Part shown: positions 8,284 through 21,153 of the stretch, piece by piece
How positions within the stretch are numbered: position 1 is the first letter of the stretch
Layout of the letters: the number at the start of each line of letters is the position of its first letter
From: Mycobacterium sp.
Lineage (GTDB): Bacteria; Actinomycetota; Actinomycetes; Mycobacteriales; Mycobacteriaceae
Assembly: GCF_002863225.1 (NCBI RefSeq)
Contig: NZ_PKEK01000050.1
Coordinates: 62,001-126,000 of the forward strand
Direction of reading: 5' to 3'
Length of the DNA stretch: 64,000 bases
Notes under the pieces: model-generated
What the model saw: only the letters and a program-made list of their open reading frames with translations
The model's database searches: none
What the model was told of the DNA's origin: nothing
Made by a program: the position numbers and the translations under genes

Positions 8284-9600
8284 GTGCCAGAACAATATAG
8301 CATTCGGGGAACCGGTGCCGAATCGATTGCGTCGGACGTCGAAACGGCGATCTCGACCGGCGCTCTGGGGCCGGGTGCCGAACTGCCGTCGATTCGCGAT
8401 CTGGCCGTCGAGCTGGGGGTGAACGCGAACACGGTGGCCGCTGCCTATCGCCTGCTGCGTGAGCGCGGTGCCGTCGAGACCGCAGGACGGCGCGGCACCC
8501 GGGTGCGCGATCGCCCGGCGACCACTCCCCGTTCGTTGCGCGGTATCGCCGTTCCCCCGGGAGCGCGTGACTTGTCCACCGGGAACCCGGATCCCGGCCG
8601 GCTGCCCGTCGCCCGACCCGGCGCTCGGCGTAGCAAGCCTGTGCTGTACGGGGATCCGCCGATCTCTGCCGGGGTCGCCGACTACGCCCACGTCTCGCTG
8701 ACCGCCGACGGCGTACCGGCGGAGCACCTCGCCGTGACGGCAGGAGCGCTCGACGGCATCGAACGGGTGCTCAGCGCCCAACTGCGGCCCGGTGACCGGG
8801 TGGCGGTCGAGGACCCGGGATGGGCAAATCTCCTGGATCTTCTTGCCGTGATGGGGTTTTCCGCCGAGCCGATGCGGGTCGACGACGACGGGCCGTTGCC
8901 TTCCGAGGTAGATCGGGTGCTGCGGCGCAATGTGCGGGCAATCGTGCTGACCGGCCGCGCCCAAAACCCCACCGGTGCAGCGATATCGGCTGACCGTGCG
9001 AAGGCCCTGCGTTCGCTACTGGCCAATCATGACGACGTACTGCTGATCGAGGACGACCACTGCGCCGGCATTGCCGGAGCGCCGCTGCATTCGCTGGCCG
9101 GCATCACCCGCCAGTGGGCCTTCGTCCGTTCGGCCGCCAAGGCCTACGGCCCTGATCTTCGATTGGCGATTCTGGCCGGCGATCAGCGCACTGTCGAGCG
9201 GGTGAATGGCCGACTGCGGCTGGGTCCCGGCTGGATCAGCCACGTCTTGCAGGACTTGGCGGTCAGTCTGTGGGCCGACAAGGCCGCCACCCGAACGGTG
9301 CGAGACGCCGAAGTCGCCTACGCGCAGAACCGCGAACTGCTCGTCGCGGCACTGTCCGATCGCGGCGTGCCGTCACACGGCCGGTCCGGGCTCAACGTCT
9401 GGATACCCGTTGCCGACGAAACCGTCTCTATCACAGGACTATTGACCGCAGGCTGGGCTGCGGCTGCGGGCGCGCGTTTCCGGATCGACAGTCCACCGGG
9501 GATGCGGATCACCATCGCAGGACTTGGTGCCGCCGACATCGACGCGCTGGCCGACGCGGTCGCCGAGTCGGTGCATGCCGTCGGTCGCGGAAGTGCGTAG
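8284..9600 (+). CDS. MocR-type regulator (GntR winged helix fused to class I aminotransferase domain)
   Basis: 438 residues from GTG at 8284. Residues 1-70 form a GntR winged helix with LPSIRDLAVELGVNANTV and AAYRLLRERGAVETAGRRGT. Residues about 100-435 form a fold-type I aminotransferase domain with the PLP-lysine segment SAAKAYGPDLRLAIL (Lys286). MocR proteins sense PLP or its adducts and regulate vitamin B6, GABA or related genes. The divergent neighbour has the PNPOx fold, so the pair may concern B6 vitamers, although the neighbour looks more like a NimA-type flavin protein than PdxH. Confidence 0.88.
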   Translation: MPEQYSIRGTGAESIASDVETAISTGALGPGAELPSIRDLAVELGVNANTVAAAYRLLRERGAVETAGRRGTRVRDRPATTPRSLRGIAVPPGARDLSTGNPDPGRLPVARPGARRSKPVLYGDPPISAGVADYAHVSLTADGVPAEHLAVTAGALDGIERVLSAQLRPGDRVAVEDPGWANLLDLLAVMGFSAEPMRVDDDGPLPSEVDRVLRRNVRAIVLTGRAQNPTGAAISADRAKALRSLLANHDDVLLIEDDHCAGIAGAPLHSLAGITRQWAFVRSAAKAYGPDLRLAILAGDQRTVERVNGRLRLGPGWISHVLQDLAVSLWADKAATRTVRDAEVAYAQNRELLVAALSDRGVPSHGRSGLNVWIPVADETVSITGLLTAGWAAAAGARFRIDSPPGMRITIAGLGAADIDALADAVAESVHAVGRGSA

Positions 9601-9641
9601 TGCGAACCCGATTGTCCACAGTCGGCACCGGAAGAGGCGGC

Positions 9642-12305
<2,664 letters not shown>

Positions 12306-12306
<1 letters not shown>

Positions 12307-13430
12307 TGCCCCACTCACTGGGCCCGCTCGACGAGTTCCCGGTACACCAGGTCGCCCAGCCCATCGCATGGCCGGGCTCCTCGGACCGGAACTTCTACGA
12401 TCGCTCCTACTTCAATGCCCATGACCGCACCGGGGACATCTTCGTCATCAGTGGCATCGGGTACTACCCCAACCTCGGGGTGAAAGACGCCTTCCTGTTG
12501 ATCCGGCGCGGAGACACCCAGACCGCCGTGCACCTGTCCGACGCGATCGACCAGGACCGGTTGAACCAGAACGTCAACGGCTATCGTGTCGACGTCATCG
12601 ACCCGCTGCACAAACTTCGGATCGTGCTCGACGAAACCGAGGGCATTGCAGCCGATCTCACCTGGGAAGGGCTGTTCGACGTCGTCCAGGAGCAGCCGCA
12701 CCTGATGCGCGCCGGCAACCGGGTGACGCTGGACGCGCAGCGCTTCGCCCAACTCGGCAGCTGGAGTGGCCGAATCGTCGTCGACGGTCAGGAGATTGCG
12801 GTCGACCCGGCCACCTGGATCGGCAGTCGCGACCGATCCTGGGGCATCCGCCCGGTCGGCGAGGCCGAACCGGCGGGCCGGCCGGCGGACCCGCCGTTCG
12901 AGGGCATGTGGTGGCTGTATGTCCCGATGGCGTTCGACGACTTCGCCATCGTGCTGATCATCCAGGAAGAGCCCAACGGCTTCCGCTCGCTCAACGACTG
13001 CACCCGGATCTGGCGCGACGGCCGTGTCGAGCAGCTCGGCTGGCCGCGGGTGAAGATCCAATACCGTTCGGGCACGAGGATTCCCACCGGCGCGACGATC
13101 GACGCGACCGCGCCGGACGGCACACCTGTGCACTTCGACGTCTGGTCCAAACTACCGGTGCCGATTCACGTCGGCGGCGGTTACGGCGGCGACTCCGACT
13201 GGCTGCACGGCATGTGGAAGGGCGAGAAGTTCGTCGAGCGGCTGACATACGACATGACCGATCCGGCGATCATCGGCCGGTCAGGTTTCGGCGTCATCGA
13301 TCATGTCGGGCGCGCGGTGTGCCGCGACGGCAATGCGGATCCGGTCGAGGGTTGGGGCCTCTACGAGCACGGCGCACTGGGCCGCCACGATCCGTCGGGC
13401 TTCGAGGACTGGTTGACCGTTGCGCCCTAA
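12306..13430 (+). CDS. Conserved protein of the Rv3169 type
   Basis: 374 residues; ATG at 12306 shares a base with the upstream TAA, so the two genes are translationally coupled. The sequence is rich in aromatic residues and beta-strands (GPLDEFPVHQVAQPIAWPGS, DIFVISGIGYYPN, WIGSRDRSWGIRP) and resembles the lipocalin-like hydroxyneurosporene-synthase/AttH fold, an assignment I hold loosely. No signal peptide is seen. It always accompanies the Rv3168-like kinase in this arrangement, so the two probably act in one pathway on a lipid-like compound. Confidence 0.8.
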
Positions 13431-14419
13431 CGTAATTCGTCGATGATCGCCGCCAGCGTCGGCAGACCAAGCGGCGCAGCCTGGTAGAGGCAGACGGTGT
13501 CGGCCACGCCGTCGACGCGGTCCCGGATATGCCGGGCAACCTCGGCTGGCGTTCCGCAGGCCGCAATGGTGTGCAGGACCTCGTCGTCGATGAGTCTGCC
13601 CATCTCCTCCCAACGACCCTGCTTGGACAGCGCGTTGAGTTCGGGCTGCAGATCCTGCCAGCCGTGGGCGGCCAGCACCGGCTGATACGCCGGCGTCGAC
13701 CCGTAGAACGCCAGCAGCGCCCGCGTCCGGGCGTGCGCCGCTTCGAGTTCGGCGTCGGTGTCACCCGCCGAGACGATGATCTCGGGCAGCACCGTGAAAT
13801 CTCGGCCACCCGCCGCCGCCAGCCCTTCGCGCACCCTCGGCATGGTGTGCTCGTGCAGATAGCGCTTCGAGCCGAACGGCATCACCAGAAGACCGTCGGC
13901 GTGCCGCGCGACCGCGGTCGTCAGCCGCGGCCCGAGCGCCCCGACATAGATCGGCGGTGGACCATGCGGATTCGGTCCCGGGTTGAAGGTCGGCGTCATC
14001 AGCGTGTGCCGGTAATAGTCGCCGCGAAAGTCCAACCGCTCCCCGGAGTTCCAGGCCGCGAAGATCGCCCGCAGCGCCGCGATCAGCTCGGTCATCCTGG
14101 CCACCGGCTTGTCGAATTCGGTGCCGAACCGCTTTTCGATCTGCGCGCGGACCTGCGTTCCCAGTCCGAGGATGAACCGGCCCGAGCTCAGCAGCTGGTG
14201 GTCGTTGGCTTGGTGGGCCAGGTGAATCGGATTGCGCGGGAACGCAATAGCCACATTGGTCATCAGGTCCAGATCGGACACGGTCGCGGCCAGCGTCAGC
14301 GGCGCGAAGACGTCGTGCGGTCCCTCGAAAGTGGCGACACCGGTGGCCCCCGCGTCTCGAAGCTCCCGAGCGCGTTCCGCCGCGTCCGCAAGGCCGTATA
14401 GAGCTGTGAAGACTTTCAG
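13427..14419 (-). CDS. Luciferase-like (LLM, F420-type) oxidoreductase with apparent CTG start
   Basis: 330 residues if translation starts at CTG 14419. The first ATG/GTG/TTG in frame is GTG 14281, which would remove 46 residues that read as the family N-terminus (KVFTALYGLADAAERARE, then GVATFEGPHDVFAPLTLA). The frame is closed by TAA at 14429-14431, and AAGGCGGA lies just upstream of the CTG. The core shows RFILGLGTQVRAQIEKRFG and GPNPHGPPPIYVGALGPR, typical of F420-dependent LLM proteins. It is convergent with the Rv3169-like gene, overlapping by four bases, and divergent from the amine oxidase. Confidence 0.8.
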   Translation of the reverse strand: MKVFTALYGLADAAERARELRDAGATGVATFEGPHDVFAPLTLAATVSDLDLMTNVAIAFPRNPIHLAHQANDHQLLSSGRFILGLGTQVRAQIEKRFGTEFDKPVARMTELIAALRAIFAAWNSGERLDFRGDYYRHTLMTPTFNPGPNPHGPPPIYVGALGPRLTTAVARHADGLLVMPFGSKRYLHEHTMPRVREGLAAAGGRDFTVLPEIIVSAGDTDAELEAAHARTRALLAFYGSTPAYQPVLAAHGWQDLQPELNALSKQGRWEEMGRLIDDEVLHTIAACGTPAEVARHIRDRVDGVADTVCLYQAAPLGLPTLAAIIDELR

Positions 14420-14422
14420 AGA

Positions 14423-14430
14423 TCCGCCTT
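14423..14430 (-). promoter_or_regulatory. Ribosome binding site deciding a CTG start
   Basis: On the minus strand AAGGCGGA directly follows an in-frame TAA and ends three bases before the CTG at 14419. Together they bracket the only possible full-length start for the luciferase-like gene. Confidence 0.5.
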
Positions 14431-14531
14431 AGGACAGCGCGGGCGGTGTCATGACGTGAGTTCCGCCTGCGGGGTGAGGGAGGCCGTCGAACGCTGACAC
14501 TACCCAGCATCGATGGGGTTGACTGAAGGGC

Positions 14532-15899
14532 ATGCCTGACACGAATTGGACTGTCGATGTCGTCGTCGTAGGAGCTGGTTTCGCCGGGCTGACGGCTGCC
14601 CGCGAGCTGAGCCGGAGCGGCCACGACGTGCTGGTGCTGGAGGGCCGCGACCGAGTCGGCGGCCGTTCGTATACCGGCCACGTCGCCGGTATTCCGGTGG
14701 ATATGGGCGGCACGTTCGTCGGCCCGACCCAGGACGCCGTCCTCAAGCTCGCGGCTGATCTGGGCATCACCACCGTCCCTACCTACGACGACGGAGCCAA
14801 CCTGATCCGCTGGCGGGGCTCGGTGCGCTCGTACCGCGGCACCATTCCGCGGTTGTCATTGGCGGGTCTGCTCGACCTGGGCCGCGTGCGTTGGCAATTC
14901 GAGCGCATCGCGCGGACCGTCCCGCTGGCCGAGCCGTGGACGGCGCGGCGCGCCGCCCGGCTGGACAGTCAATCGCTGGGCCAGTGGTTGCGATCTGTGC
15001 GCGCCGGCAGCACCACCCGTGACTTGCTGGCGATCATGGCGCGGGTGACCTGGGGCTGTGAGCCCGACGAGGTGTCGATGCTGCACGCTGCCCGCTACGC
15101 CCGCGCGGCCGGCGGCCTGGACCGGATGCTGGATGTCGAAAACGGAGCGCAGCAGGATCGCTTCGCCGCGGGCACGCAGCACATCGCCGACACCGCCGCG
15201 GCTGAACTCGGCGACCGGGTGGTTTTGGAAGCCCCTGTGCGGCGCATCGACTACCGCGCCGACGGGGTCACCGTCATCAGCGAAAAGGGCCGGGCCGCTG
15301 CAAGATTCGTCGTTGTCGCGGTGCCACCGGAGCACTGGGATGCCATCGAGTTCAGCCCGGCACTGCCGGCCGAGCACCGACAGCTGCCGCGGCAATGGCC
15401 GCAGGGTCGGCTCAGCAAGGCCTACGTCGCATACCCCACCCCGTTCTGGCGTAAGCAGGGACTGTCCGGCGAATCGCTCTCCGACACCGGTCCGGTGTTC
15501 ATCACTTTCGACGTCAGCCCTCACCCCGACGGGCCGGGAATTCTGCTGGGATTCGTCGATTCCCGCGAGTTCGACCGCCTACCGGACGAGGAGCGCCGGG
15601 AACGAGCGATCGAGTGCTTCGCGGCCCTGTTCGGCGACGAAGCGCGCACTCCGGTCGACTACGTCGATCACCGTTGGGGCGCTGAAGAATTCGCACCCGG
15701 CGGTCCGACCGCCGCGGTACCGCCGGGCGCATGGACCCGCTTTGGTCCACTGCTGCGGCGGCCGGTCGGACCCATCCATTGGGCGGGCACCGAGACCGCC
15801 GACGAGTGGACCGGTTTCCTCGACGGCGCGGTGCGTTCCGGGCAGCGAGCCGCCGCCGAGGTCACCGCCGGCTTACAGGGCGCGTCGCAGCGTCACTGA
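14532..15899 (+). CDS. aofH: Flavin-containing amine oxidase (Rv3170/AofH-like)
   Basis: 455 residues. FAD-binding N-terminus [20 protein letters not shown] then [14 protein letters not shown] (about residues 10-45), and the C-terminal FAD contact [20 protein letters not shown] (about 418-437) are both intact. These are hallmarks of the monoamine-oxidase family, which oxidises amines to imines with H2O2 release. It sits in the same order as M. tuberculosis aofH, before the convergent alpha/beta hydrolase; the last 27 bases overlap that gene's 3' end. The physiological amine is unknown. Confidence 0.9.
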   Translation: MPDTNWTVDVVVVGAGFAGLTAARELSRSGHDVLVLEGRDRVGGRSYTGHVAGIPVDMGGTFVGPTQDAVLKLAADLGITTVPTYDDGANLIRWRGSVRSYRGTIPRLSLAGLLDLGRVRWQFERIARTVPLAEPWTARRAARLDSQSLGQWLRSVRAGSTTRDLLAIMARVTWGCEPDEVSMLHAARYARAAGGLDRMLDVENGAQQDRFAAGTQHIADTAAAELGDRVVLEAPVRRIDYRADGVTVISEKGRAAARFVVVAVPPEHWDAIEFSPALPAEHRQLPRQWPQGRLSKAYVAYPTPFWRKQGLSGESLSDTGPVFITFDVSPHPDGPGILLGFVDSREFDRLPDEERRERAIECFAALFGDEARTPVDYVDHRWGAEEFAPGGPTAAVPPGAWTRFGPLLRRPVGPIHWAGTETADEWTGFLDGAVRSGQRAAAEVTAGLQGASQRH

Positions 15900-16823
15900 T
15901 TCCGCAAGTGTGCGCAGTTCCCGGTTGACTTCCATCGGCCGTTCCAGCATCGAGCAGTGGCCCCCGGGCAGCTCCACCAGGCCGACCAGATTCGGTGCGG
16001 CAGCAGCGATCCGGCGAGACTGCACCGGCGGCGTCAACCGGTCGCGTTGGCTGGCGATCACCAGTGTCGGCACGGTCAGGCCGGTGAGGTCGATGTGCTT
16101 GCGGCCCATGGCATCCACGAGCGCCTTCCCGCAGCCACCGCGGCCCGCCGGCGAGGTGGCGCTGAACAGCTCGTTGATCAGGGCGCCGACGGCCCGGTCG
16201 GCATCCGCGCCGACCGCAAGCATCGAAATCATCTGATGGCTGACACGCCGGGCCAGCGGCGGAACCGCGAACCCACCGAACGTTCCGATCAAGGCGCGTC
16301 CGCCCAGAATCCGCGCGGCCGCCAGCGGTGCCGGTACCCCCAGCAGCTGCACCTCGCGCAGGAGGTCGCCGGTGGTGGTGTTGACCAGTGCGACGGCGTC
16401 GGCGCGCGACGCCACCTTGTGGCGGTATTGGTCGGACCACGCGGCGATGGCCATCCCGCCCATCGAATGCCCGGCAATCAGGGCGCGTTCACCCGGTGCC
16501 AGCGTGGCTTCGAGTACCGCGTCGACGTCGGCCGCGAGGTGACTCAGGCTGTATCCGCCGCGCCGCGGGACACCGCTACGCCCGTGCCCGCGATGGTCGA
16601 ACGCGATCACCCGGTAGTCACGCGCCAGGTCCGCGATCTGGTAGGTCCAGGCCCGAATCGCACAGGTGATGCCGTGGGCGAGGACGATCGGATAGCCGTG
16701 GTCGGGGCCGAAGACTTCGGTGTGCAGCCGGGTGCCATCGGCGGAACGCACCTCGGCAATGCGACTGGGGGGAAGATCCACCGCGAGAGCGGCGCGTTTG
16801 CGGGTCGACAGCAAAGTACTCAT
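15873..16823 (-). CDS. Alpha/beta hydrolase (Rv3171c-like)
   Basis: 316 residues from ATG at 16823, preceded by GGGAG; the frame is open far upstream only as a shadow of aceA. Nucleophile elbow GHSMGG (Ser120), oxyanion segment [13 protein letters not shown], acid residue in [12 protein letters not shown], and catalytic His in [12 protein letters not shown] are in family order. The M. tuberculosis counterpart is annotated as non-heme haloperoxidase, but such proteins are generally esterases or epoxide-hydrolase-like enzymes. It is convergent with the amine oxidase and divergent from aceA. Confidence 0.88.
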   Translation of the reverse strand: MSTLLSTRKRAALAVDLPPSRIAEVRSADGTRLHTEVFGPDHGYPIVLAHGITCAIRAWTYQIADLARDYRVIAFDHRGHGRSGVPRRGGYSLSHLAADVDAVLEATLAPGERALIAGHSMGGMAIAAWSDQYRHKVASRADAVALVNTTTGDLLREVQLLGVPAPLAAARILGGRALIGTFGGFAVPPLARRVSHQMISMLAVGADADRAVGALINELFSATSPAGRGGCGKALVDAMGRKHIDLTGLTVPTLVIASQRDRLTPPVQSRRIAAAAPNLVGLVELPGGHCSMLERPMEVNRELRTLAESVTLRRAL

Positions 16824-16967
16824 GAATGCTCCCGTCGGTGCGGCGTCATTGCCGCGTTCGCAGAGTGTATCGGTGCGGACTACCCCACCGTGGCCAGAAA
16901 ATAACTCGCGCGACATTTTCTTCTGCGCGCTGCACGACCATTCGGTGCGGCCGAGTCGCGTCCGCGA

Positions 16968-16984
16968 TACCCGCGCTGCGGGTA
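16968..16984. promoter_or_regulatory. Perfect dyad upstream of isocitrate lyase
   Basis: TACCCGC and GCGGGTA are perfect inverted arms around a three-base centre (GCT). It lies about 100 bases upstream of the aceA start in the 264-base divergent region, where a regulator of the glyoxylate shunt could bind. It could equally form a short hairpin in the leader. Nothing else definite was seen in this region. Confidence 0.4.
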
Positions 16985-17087
16985 CGTGCAGCAGAGATCC
17001 GATTTCCAGACTTCCCGGCACGCAGCGGCCATAGACTCGGGCGATCGGGCTGAATTCGTGGACGCAGAATCGGAGAGCGGAGAAATC

Positions 17088-19403
17088 ATGAGCACCATCG
17101 AGGCGGATGCAACGACGCAGACACCGTCCGAGCCGGACTCGCACCAGAGCGCGTTCGAAAGCGACGTCGCCACGACACACGCTTATCTGGACAGTCCACG
17201 CTTCGAGGGCATCACCCGCCTCTACTCCGCCCGCCAGGTCGTCGAGCAGCGCGGCACCATCCCGTCGGACTACATCGTGGCCCGCGAAGCCGCCGAGGCT
17301 TTCTACCCGCGTCTGCGCGAACTGTTCGCACAGAAGAAGAGCATCACCACCTTCGGCCCGTACTCGCCGGGGCAGGCCGTGACGATGAAGCGGATGGGCA
17401 TCGAGGGCATCTACCTCGGCGGTTGGGCGACCTCCGCCAAGGGCTCGATCAGTGAAGATCCCGGCCCCGACCTGGCCAGCTATCCACTGAGTCAGGTGCC
17501 TGACGAGGCCGCCGGCCTGGTCCGAGCGCTGCTGACCGCGGATCGCAACCAGCAGTATCTGCGACTGCGGATGAGCGAGGAGCAACGGGCGCGCACACCG
17601 GCGGTCGACTATCGGCCGTTCATCATCGCCGACGCGGACACCGGCCACGGTGGCGATCCACACGTTCGCAACCTGGTCAAGCGGTTCGTCGAGGCGGGTG
17701 TGCCGGGCTATCACATCGAGGACCAGCGGCCGGGCACCAAGAAGTGCGGACACCAGGGCGGCAAGGTGCTGGTGCCGTCGGACGAACAGATCAAGCGGCT
17801 GAACACCGCCCGCTTCCAGCTCGACATCATGCGGGTGCCGGGCATCATCGTCGCGCGTACTGACGCCGAGGCCGCCAACCTGCTCGACAGCCGCGCCGAC
17901 GAACGCGACCAGCCGTTCCTGCTCGGCACGACGAACCTGAAAATCCCGTCCTACAAGTCCTGTTTCCTGGCAATGGTCCGCCGGTTCTACGAGTCCGGCT
18001 TCAAAGAGCTCAACGGCCATCTGCTCTACGCGCTGCCCGAAGAGCAGTACGCCACCGCCGATGCCTGGCTGGAGCGCAATGGCGTCGTCGAGCTGATCAC
18101 CCAGGCCGCCGCCTCGCCGGATCACGCACAAGAGTCGATCGACGCCGTGTTCGACGAGATCGAGTCGAAGTTCGTCGATGCCTGGCAGCTCGACGCGGGT
18201 TTGATGACCTACGGCGAGGCCGTTGCCGAACTTCTCGAATTCAACGCGAACGATGGCGAATCCAGCGACATGAGCGCCGACGAGTGGCGGGCATTCGCCC
18301 AGCGGGCTCCGCTCTACACCGCCCAGCAGAAGGCAAAGGAGCTGGGCGTCAACGTGTCCTGGGACTGCGAGTTGGCCAAGACACCGGAGGGCTACTACCA
18401 GATCCGCGGCGGCATTCCCTATGCGATCGCCAAATCCCTTGCCGCGGCACCCTTTGCCGATCTGCTGTGGATGGAGACGAAGACAGCGGACCTGGTCGAC
18501 GCCCGGGAATTCGCCGAGGCCATCCACGCCGAGTTCCCGGACCAGATGCTGGCCTACAACCTCTCACCGTCGTTCAACTGGGACACCACCGGTATGACCG
18601 ATGACGAGATGCGGGCCTTCCCCGAAGAACTCGGCAAGATGGGCTTCGTCTTCAACTTCATCACCTACGGCGGACACCAGGTCGACGGGGTGGCGTCCGA
18701 GGAGTTTGCGACGTCATTGCGCCAGGAGGGCATGCTCGCGCTGGCTCGCCTGCAACGCAAGATGCGACTGGTCGAATCTCCCTACCGCACACCGCAAACG
18801 CTCGTCGGCGGGCCGCGCAGCGACGCCGCGCTCGCCGCCTCGTCCGGCCGTACCGCGACCACCAAGTCGATGGGCGAGGGTTCCACGCAGCATCAGCACC
18901 TGGTGCAGACCGAGGTGCCGAAGAAGCTGCTGGAGGAGTGGCTGGCGCTGTGGGGTGAGCACTACAAGATCGGCGAGACGCTGACGGTGCGGCTGCGCCC
19001 GCGCCGCGCCGGCTCGGACGTGCTGGACCTGGGGATCTACGGCGACAATGCCGAGGAGCCGCTGGCCAATGTGGTCGTCGACCCGATCAAGGACCGGCAC
19101 GGGCGGAACATCCTCACGGTGCGCGACCAGAACACTTTCGCCGAGAAGATGCGCCAGAAGCGGTTGATGGACGTCATCCACCTGTGGTTGATCCACCGAT
19201 TCAAGCCGGAGATCGTGTATTACGTGACGCCGACCGAGGACAACATCTATCAGACCGAAAAAATGAAGTCGCACGGCATCTTCAGCAACGTGTATCAGGA
19301 AGTCGGCGAGATCATCGTCGCCGATGTGAACCAGCCGCGTATCGACGAGTTGCTGGCATCCGATCGTGGGGCGCTGAAAAAGCTTATTGCCAAACAGGAT
19401 TAG
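17088..19403 (+). CDS. aceA: Isocitrate lyase, long AceA type (intact)
   Basis: 771 residues from ATG at 17088, with GGAGAGCGGAGAAA upstream. It cleaves isocitrate to glyoxylate and succinate in the glyoxylate shunt. The catalytic loop motif KKCGHQGGK (Cys220) and the segment [20 protein letters not shown] are intact. The length matches the second, long mycobacterial isocitrate lyase, which in M. tuberculosis H37Rv is split into Rv1915 and Rv1916; here it is one uninterrupted frame with the extra C-terminal domain (about residues 600-771). It should serve growth on fatty acids and sterol-derived acetyl- and propionyl-CoA, consistent with the catabolic genes around it. Confidence 0.95.
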   Translation: MSTIEADATTQTPSEPDSHQSAFESDVATTHAYLDSPRFEGITRLYSARQVVEQRGTIPSDYIVAREAAEAFYPRLRELFAQKKSITTFGPYSPGQAVTMKRMGIEGIYLGGWATSAKGSISEDPGPDLASYPLSQVPDEAAGLVRALLTADRNQQYLRLRMSEEQRARTPAVDYRPFIIADADTGHGGDPHVRNLVKRFVEAGVPGYHIEDQRPGTKKCGHQGGKVLVPSDEQIKRLNTARFQLDIMRVPGIIVARTDAEAANLLDSRADERDQPFLLGTTNLKIPSYKSCFLAMVRRFYESGFKELNGHLLYALPEEQYATADAWLERNGVVELITQAAASPDHAQESIDAVFDEIESKFVDAWQLDAGLMTYGEAVAELLEFNANDGESSDMSADEWRAFAQRAPLYTAQQKAKELGVNVSWDCELAKTPEGYYQIRGGIPYAIAKSLAAAPFADLLWMETKTADLVDAREFAEAIHAEFPDQMLAYNLSPSFNWDTTGMTDDEMRAFPEELGKMGFVFNFITYGGHQVDGVASEEFATSLRQEGMLALARLQRKMRLVESPYRTPQTLVGGPRSDAALAASSGRTATTKSMGEGSTQHQHLVQTEVPKKLLEEWLALWGEHYKIGETLTVRLRPRRAGSDVLDLGIYGDNAEEPLANVVVDPIKDRHGRNILTVRDQNTFAEKMRQKRLMDVIHLWLIHRFKPEIVYYVTPTEDNIYQTEKMKSHGIFSNVYQEVGEIIVADVNQPRIDELLASDRGALKKLIAKQD

Positions 19404-19417
19404 GAGCCGTCGTAGTC

Positions 19418-19717
19418 ATCCGGTTCGCCAAGCCCAGCACCGCGCAATGGGCGAAGGCATTCGGAACCGCGCTGGTCGCCACATACCTGGCGGCGATCCC
19501 GCTGACTGTCCTCTTCATTCAACAGTCAGGGATGGGATGGAAAGCGGGCAACCATCTTTCGATGGAGAGCGTGCTCGGCGGCATCGTAATGCTTTGCGTG
19601 GTGTGGACCCCGCTGACGTGCGTGTACCTGTCTTGGGCGTTACTTCCCCTGGCCGGGCTCGCCGCCTACGTCATCGCCGGTCTGCGCAGAGCGACGGAAC
19701 CCGGATCGGGCGGCTAA
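19418..19717 (+). CDS. Small membrane protein (start uncertain)
   Basis: About 99 residues with two or three transmembrane helices (ALVATYLAAIPLTVLFIQQ, SVLGGIVMLCVVWTPLTCVY, LAGLAAYVIAGLRR). No ATG, GTG or TTG occurs in frame between the aceA stop and the first helix; AGGAG at 19402-19406 is followed by GTC GTA GTC ATC, so translation would begin at ATC 19418 or another rare codon, or at an internal ATG within the protein. Hydrophobic pattern and stop position support a real gene. It ends just before a strong hairpin shared with the convergent desaturase gene. Confidence 0.55.
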   Translation: MRFAKPSTAQWAKAFGTALVATYLAAIPLTVLFIQQSGMGWKAGNHLSMESVLGGIVMLCVVWTPLTCVYLSWALLPLAGLAAYVIAGLRRATEPGSGG

Positions 19718-19730
19718 CCCGCCCGGGCCC

Positions 19731-19763
19731 GCCGCCGCGGCTCAGTCCTAGCCGCGAGGCGGC
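19731..19763. terminator. Bidirectional terminator hairpin
   Basis: GCCGCCGCGGCT pairs with AGCCGC(GA)GGCGGC around the loop CAGTCCT; the stem is 12 bp with a two-base bulge. It lies between convergent genes and overlaps the desaturase stop codon. It lacks a clear T-tract on either side, as is usual for mycobacterial intrinsic terminators. Confidence 0.6.
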
Positions 19764-21139
19764 GGTTGCACTTCGACGCCGCTCGAGTCGTGTTCCGGGC
19801 CTGCGGCCGGGTGGTCGGCCGGTACGCGATTGCGGAACCGGCTGGCCTCACTCGAGGCGTGTTGCGGTATTTCACGCCCACCCTCGCCGTGATAGGGGCC
19901 TGGCTTGGTCCGTGGCTTGCCGCCTGGGAAGGCCAGCCGAAAGATGGTGCGATGCACCATGAACCACTGCTTCGAGAAGCGCCCAGTGTTGTAGGGCAGC
20001 TCGTAGCGCTCACACACCTCCTTGATCTTTGGTGCGATCTCTGAGTAGCGACTGCTCGGCATATCGGGATAGAGGTGATGCTCCACCTGAAAGCTCAGAT
20101 TGCCGCTCATGAGATGAAACAACGGGCTGCCATCGATGTTGGCCGCGCCGACCAACTGACGCAGGTACCAATCCCCCCGCGTCTCGTCCTCGACGTCGAC
20201 CTCATCGAAGGTGTAGGTCTGGTCTGGAAAATGGCCGCAGAAGATGATGGCATGCGACCAGACGTTGCGGATCACATTGGCGATCGCATTCGCTGCCAGA
20301 GTGCGCAGATAGGTGCTCTCGACTCCGGGCAGCACCCGGTCCAGGAAAGAGGCAGTCGCGCCGAAACGTCCCGTGTTCGACACTTTTCGCATTCGCCTGG
20401 CGATGCGGGATTCCGCCGGCTGGTCGAGCCTGCCGCGCGACGCGAGTTGAACGAGCGCGAATGCACCGGCGCTGACGAGCGGCCACCCGAGATAGTCCTT
20501 GATGATCTGTGCGCGAGCCTTGACGCCAATGCCCTTCAAGTCCTTGCGCACCTCCGACCACGGCTTCTCCCGTCGCCGGATTGCCTCGATGTCCAAATCG
20601 TGAACGGCCACTCCCCATTCGAACAGCGCGGTGAGCAGCATGTTGTAGAAGAACTGTCCGAGATAGGCCGGGCGCCATTTCTGGTTCGGGTCGATGCGCA
20701 TGATCTCGTAGCCGAGATCCTTGTCCTTCCCACGGATATTCGTGTACGTGTGATGGACGAAGTTGTGCGAGTGCTTCCACGACGCGGCGGTCGAGGCGGT
20801 ATCCCAGTCCCACACCGAAGAATGAATGGCGGGATCATTCATCCAATCCCATTGCCCGTGCATCACGTTGTGGCCGATTTCCATGTTCTCCAGGATCTTG
20901 GCCACACCCAGACACGCGGTACCGAGCACCCACGAGGTTTTCGACCGCGACGCCAACAGCAGTATCCGGCCCGCCACCACGATCTGACGCTCGGCTGTGA
21001 TCACCGACTTGATGTAGCGCCGGTCCCGGTCACCGAGGTCGGCATAGACCTCGTCGTGAATCGCGTCTAATTCCTTGGCGAGTTTTTCGCGCTCCTGCTC
21101 GCCCAAGTGGGCGAACGGACTATCGAGAGTTGCAGTCAT
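19748..21139 (-). CDS. desA3: Membrane fatty acyl desaturase, DesA3-type
   Basis: 463 residues from ATG at 21139, preceded by GAAGGAGTAACC. The three histidine boxes of membrane acyl desaturases are present: HNVMHGQ, HSHNFVHHTYTN and FQVEHHLYPDMPS, with hydrophobic segments between. This class makes oleoyl-CoA from stearoyl-CoA using electrons from a dedicated reductase, which is the overlapping upstream gene. M. tuberculosis DesA3 is 427 residues; this one has an extra Pro/His-rich C-terminal tail ending QPPPRG. The C-terminal LAA-type degradation signal described for M. tuberculosis DesA3 is not visible here. Confidence 0.92.
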   Translation of the reverse strand: MTATLDSPFAHLGEQEREKLAKELDAIHDEVYADLGDRDRRYIKSVITAERQIVVAGRILLLASRSKTSWVLGTACLGVAKILENMEIGHNVMHGQWDWMNDPAIHSSVWDWDTASTAASWKHSHNFVHHTYTNIRGKDKDLGYEIMRIDPNQKWRPAYLGQFFYNMLLTALFEWGVAVHDLDIEAIRRREKPWSEVRKDLKGIGVKARAQIIKDYLGWPLVSAGAFALVQLASRGRLDQPAESRIARRMRKVSNTGRFGATASFLDRVLPGVESTYLRTLAANAIANVIRNVWSHAIIFCGHFPDQTYTFDEVDVEDETRGDWYLRQLVGAANIDGSPLFHLMSGNLSFQVEHHLYPDMPSSRYSEIAPKIKEVCERYELPYNTGRFSKQWFMVHRTIFRLAFPGGKPRTKPGPYHGEGGREIPQHASSEASRFRNRVPADHPAAGPEHDSSGVEVQPPPRG

Positions 21140-21153
21140 GGTTACTCCTTCGA

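Noticed and set aside
15862..16440. Alternative reading frame overlapping the alpha/beta hydrolase
   Set aside because: Low-complexity Arg/Gly translation; the hydrolase frame has all catalytic motifs in order.
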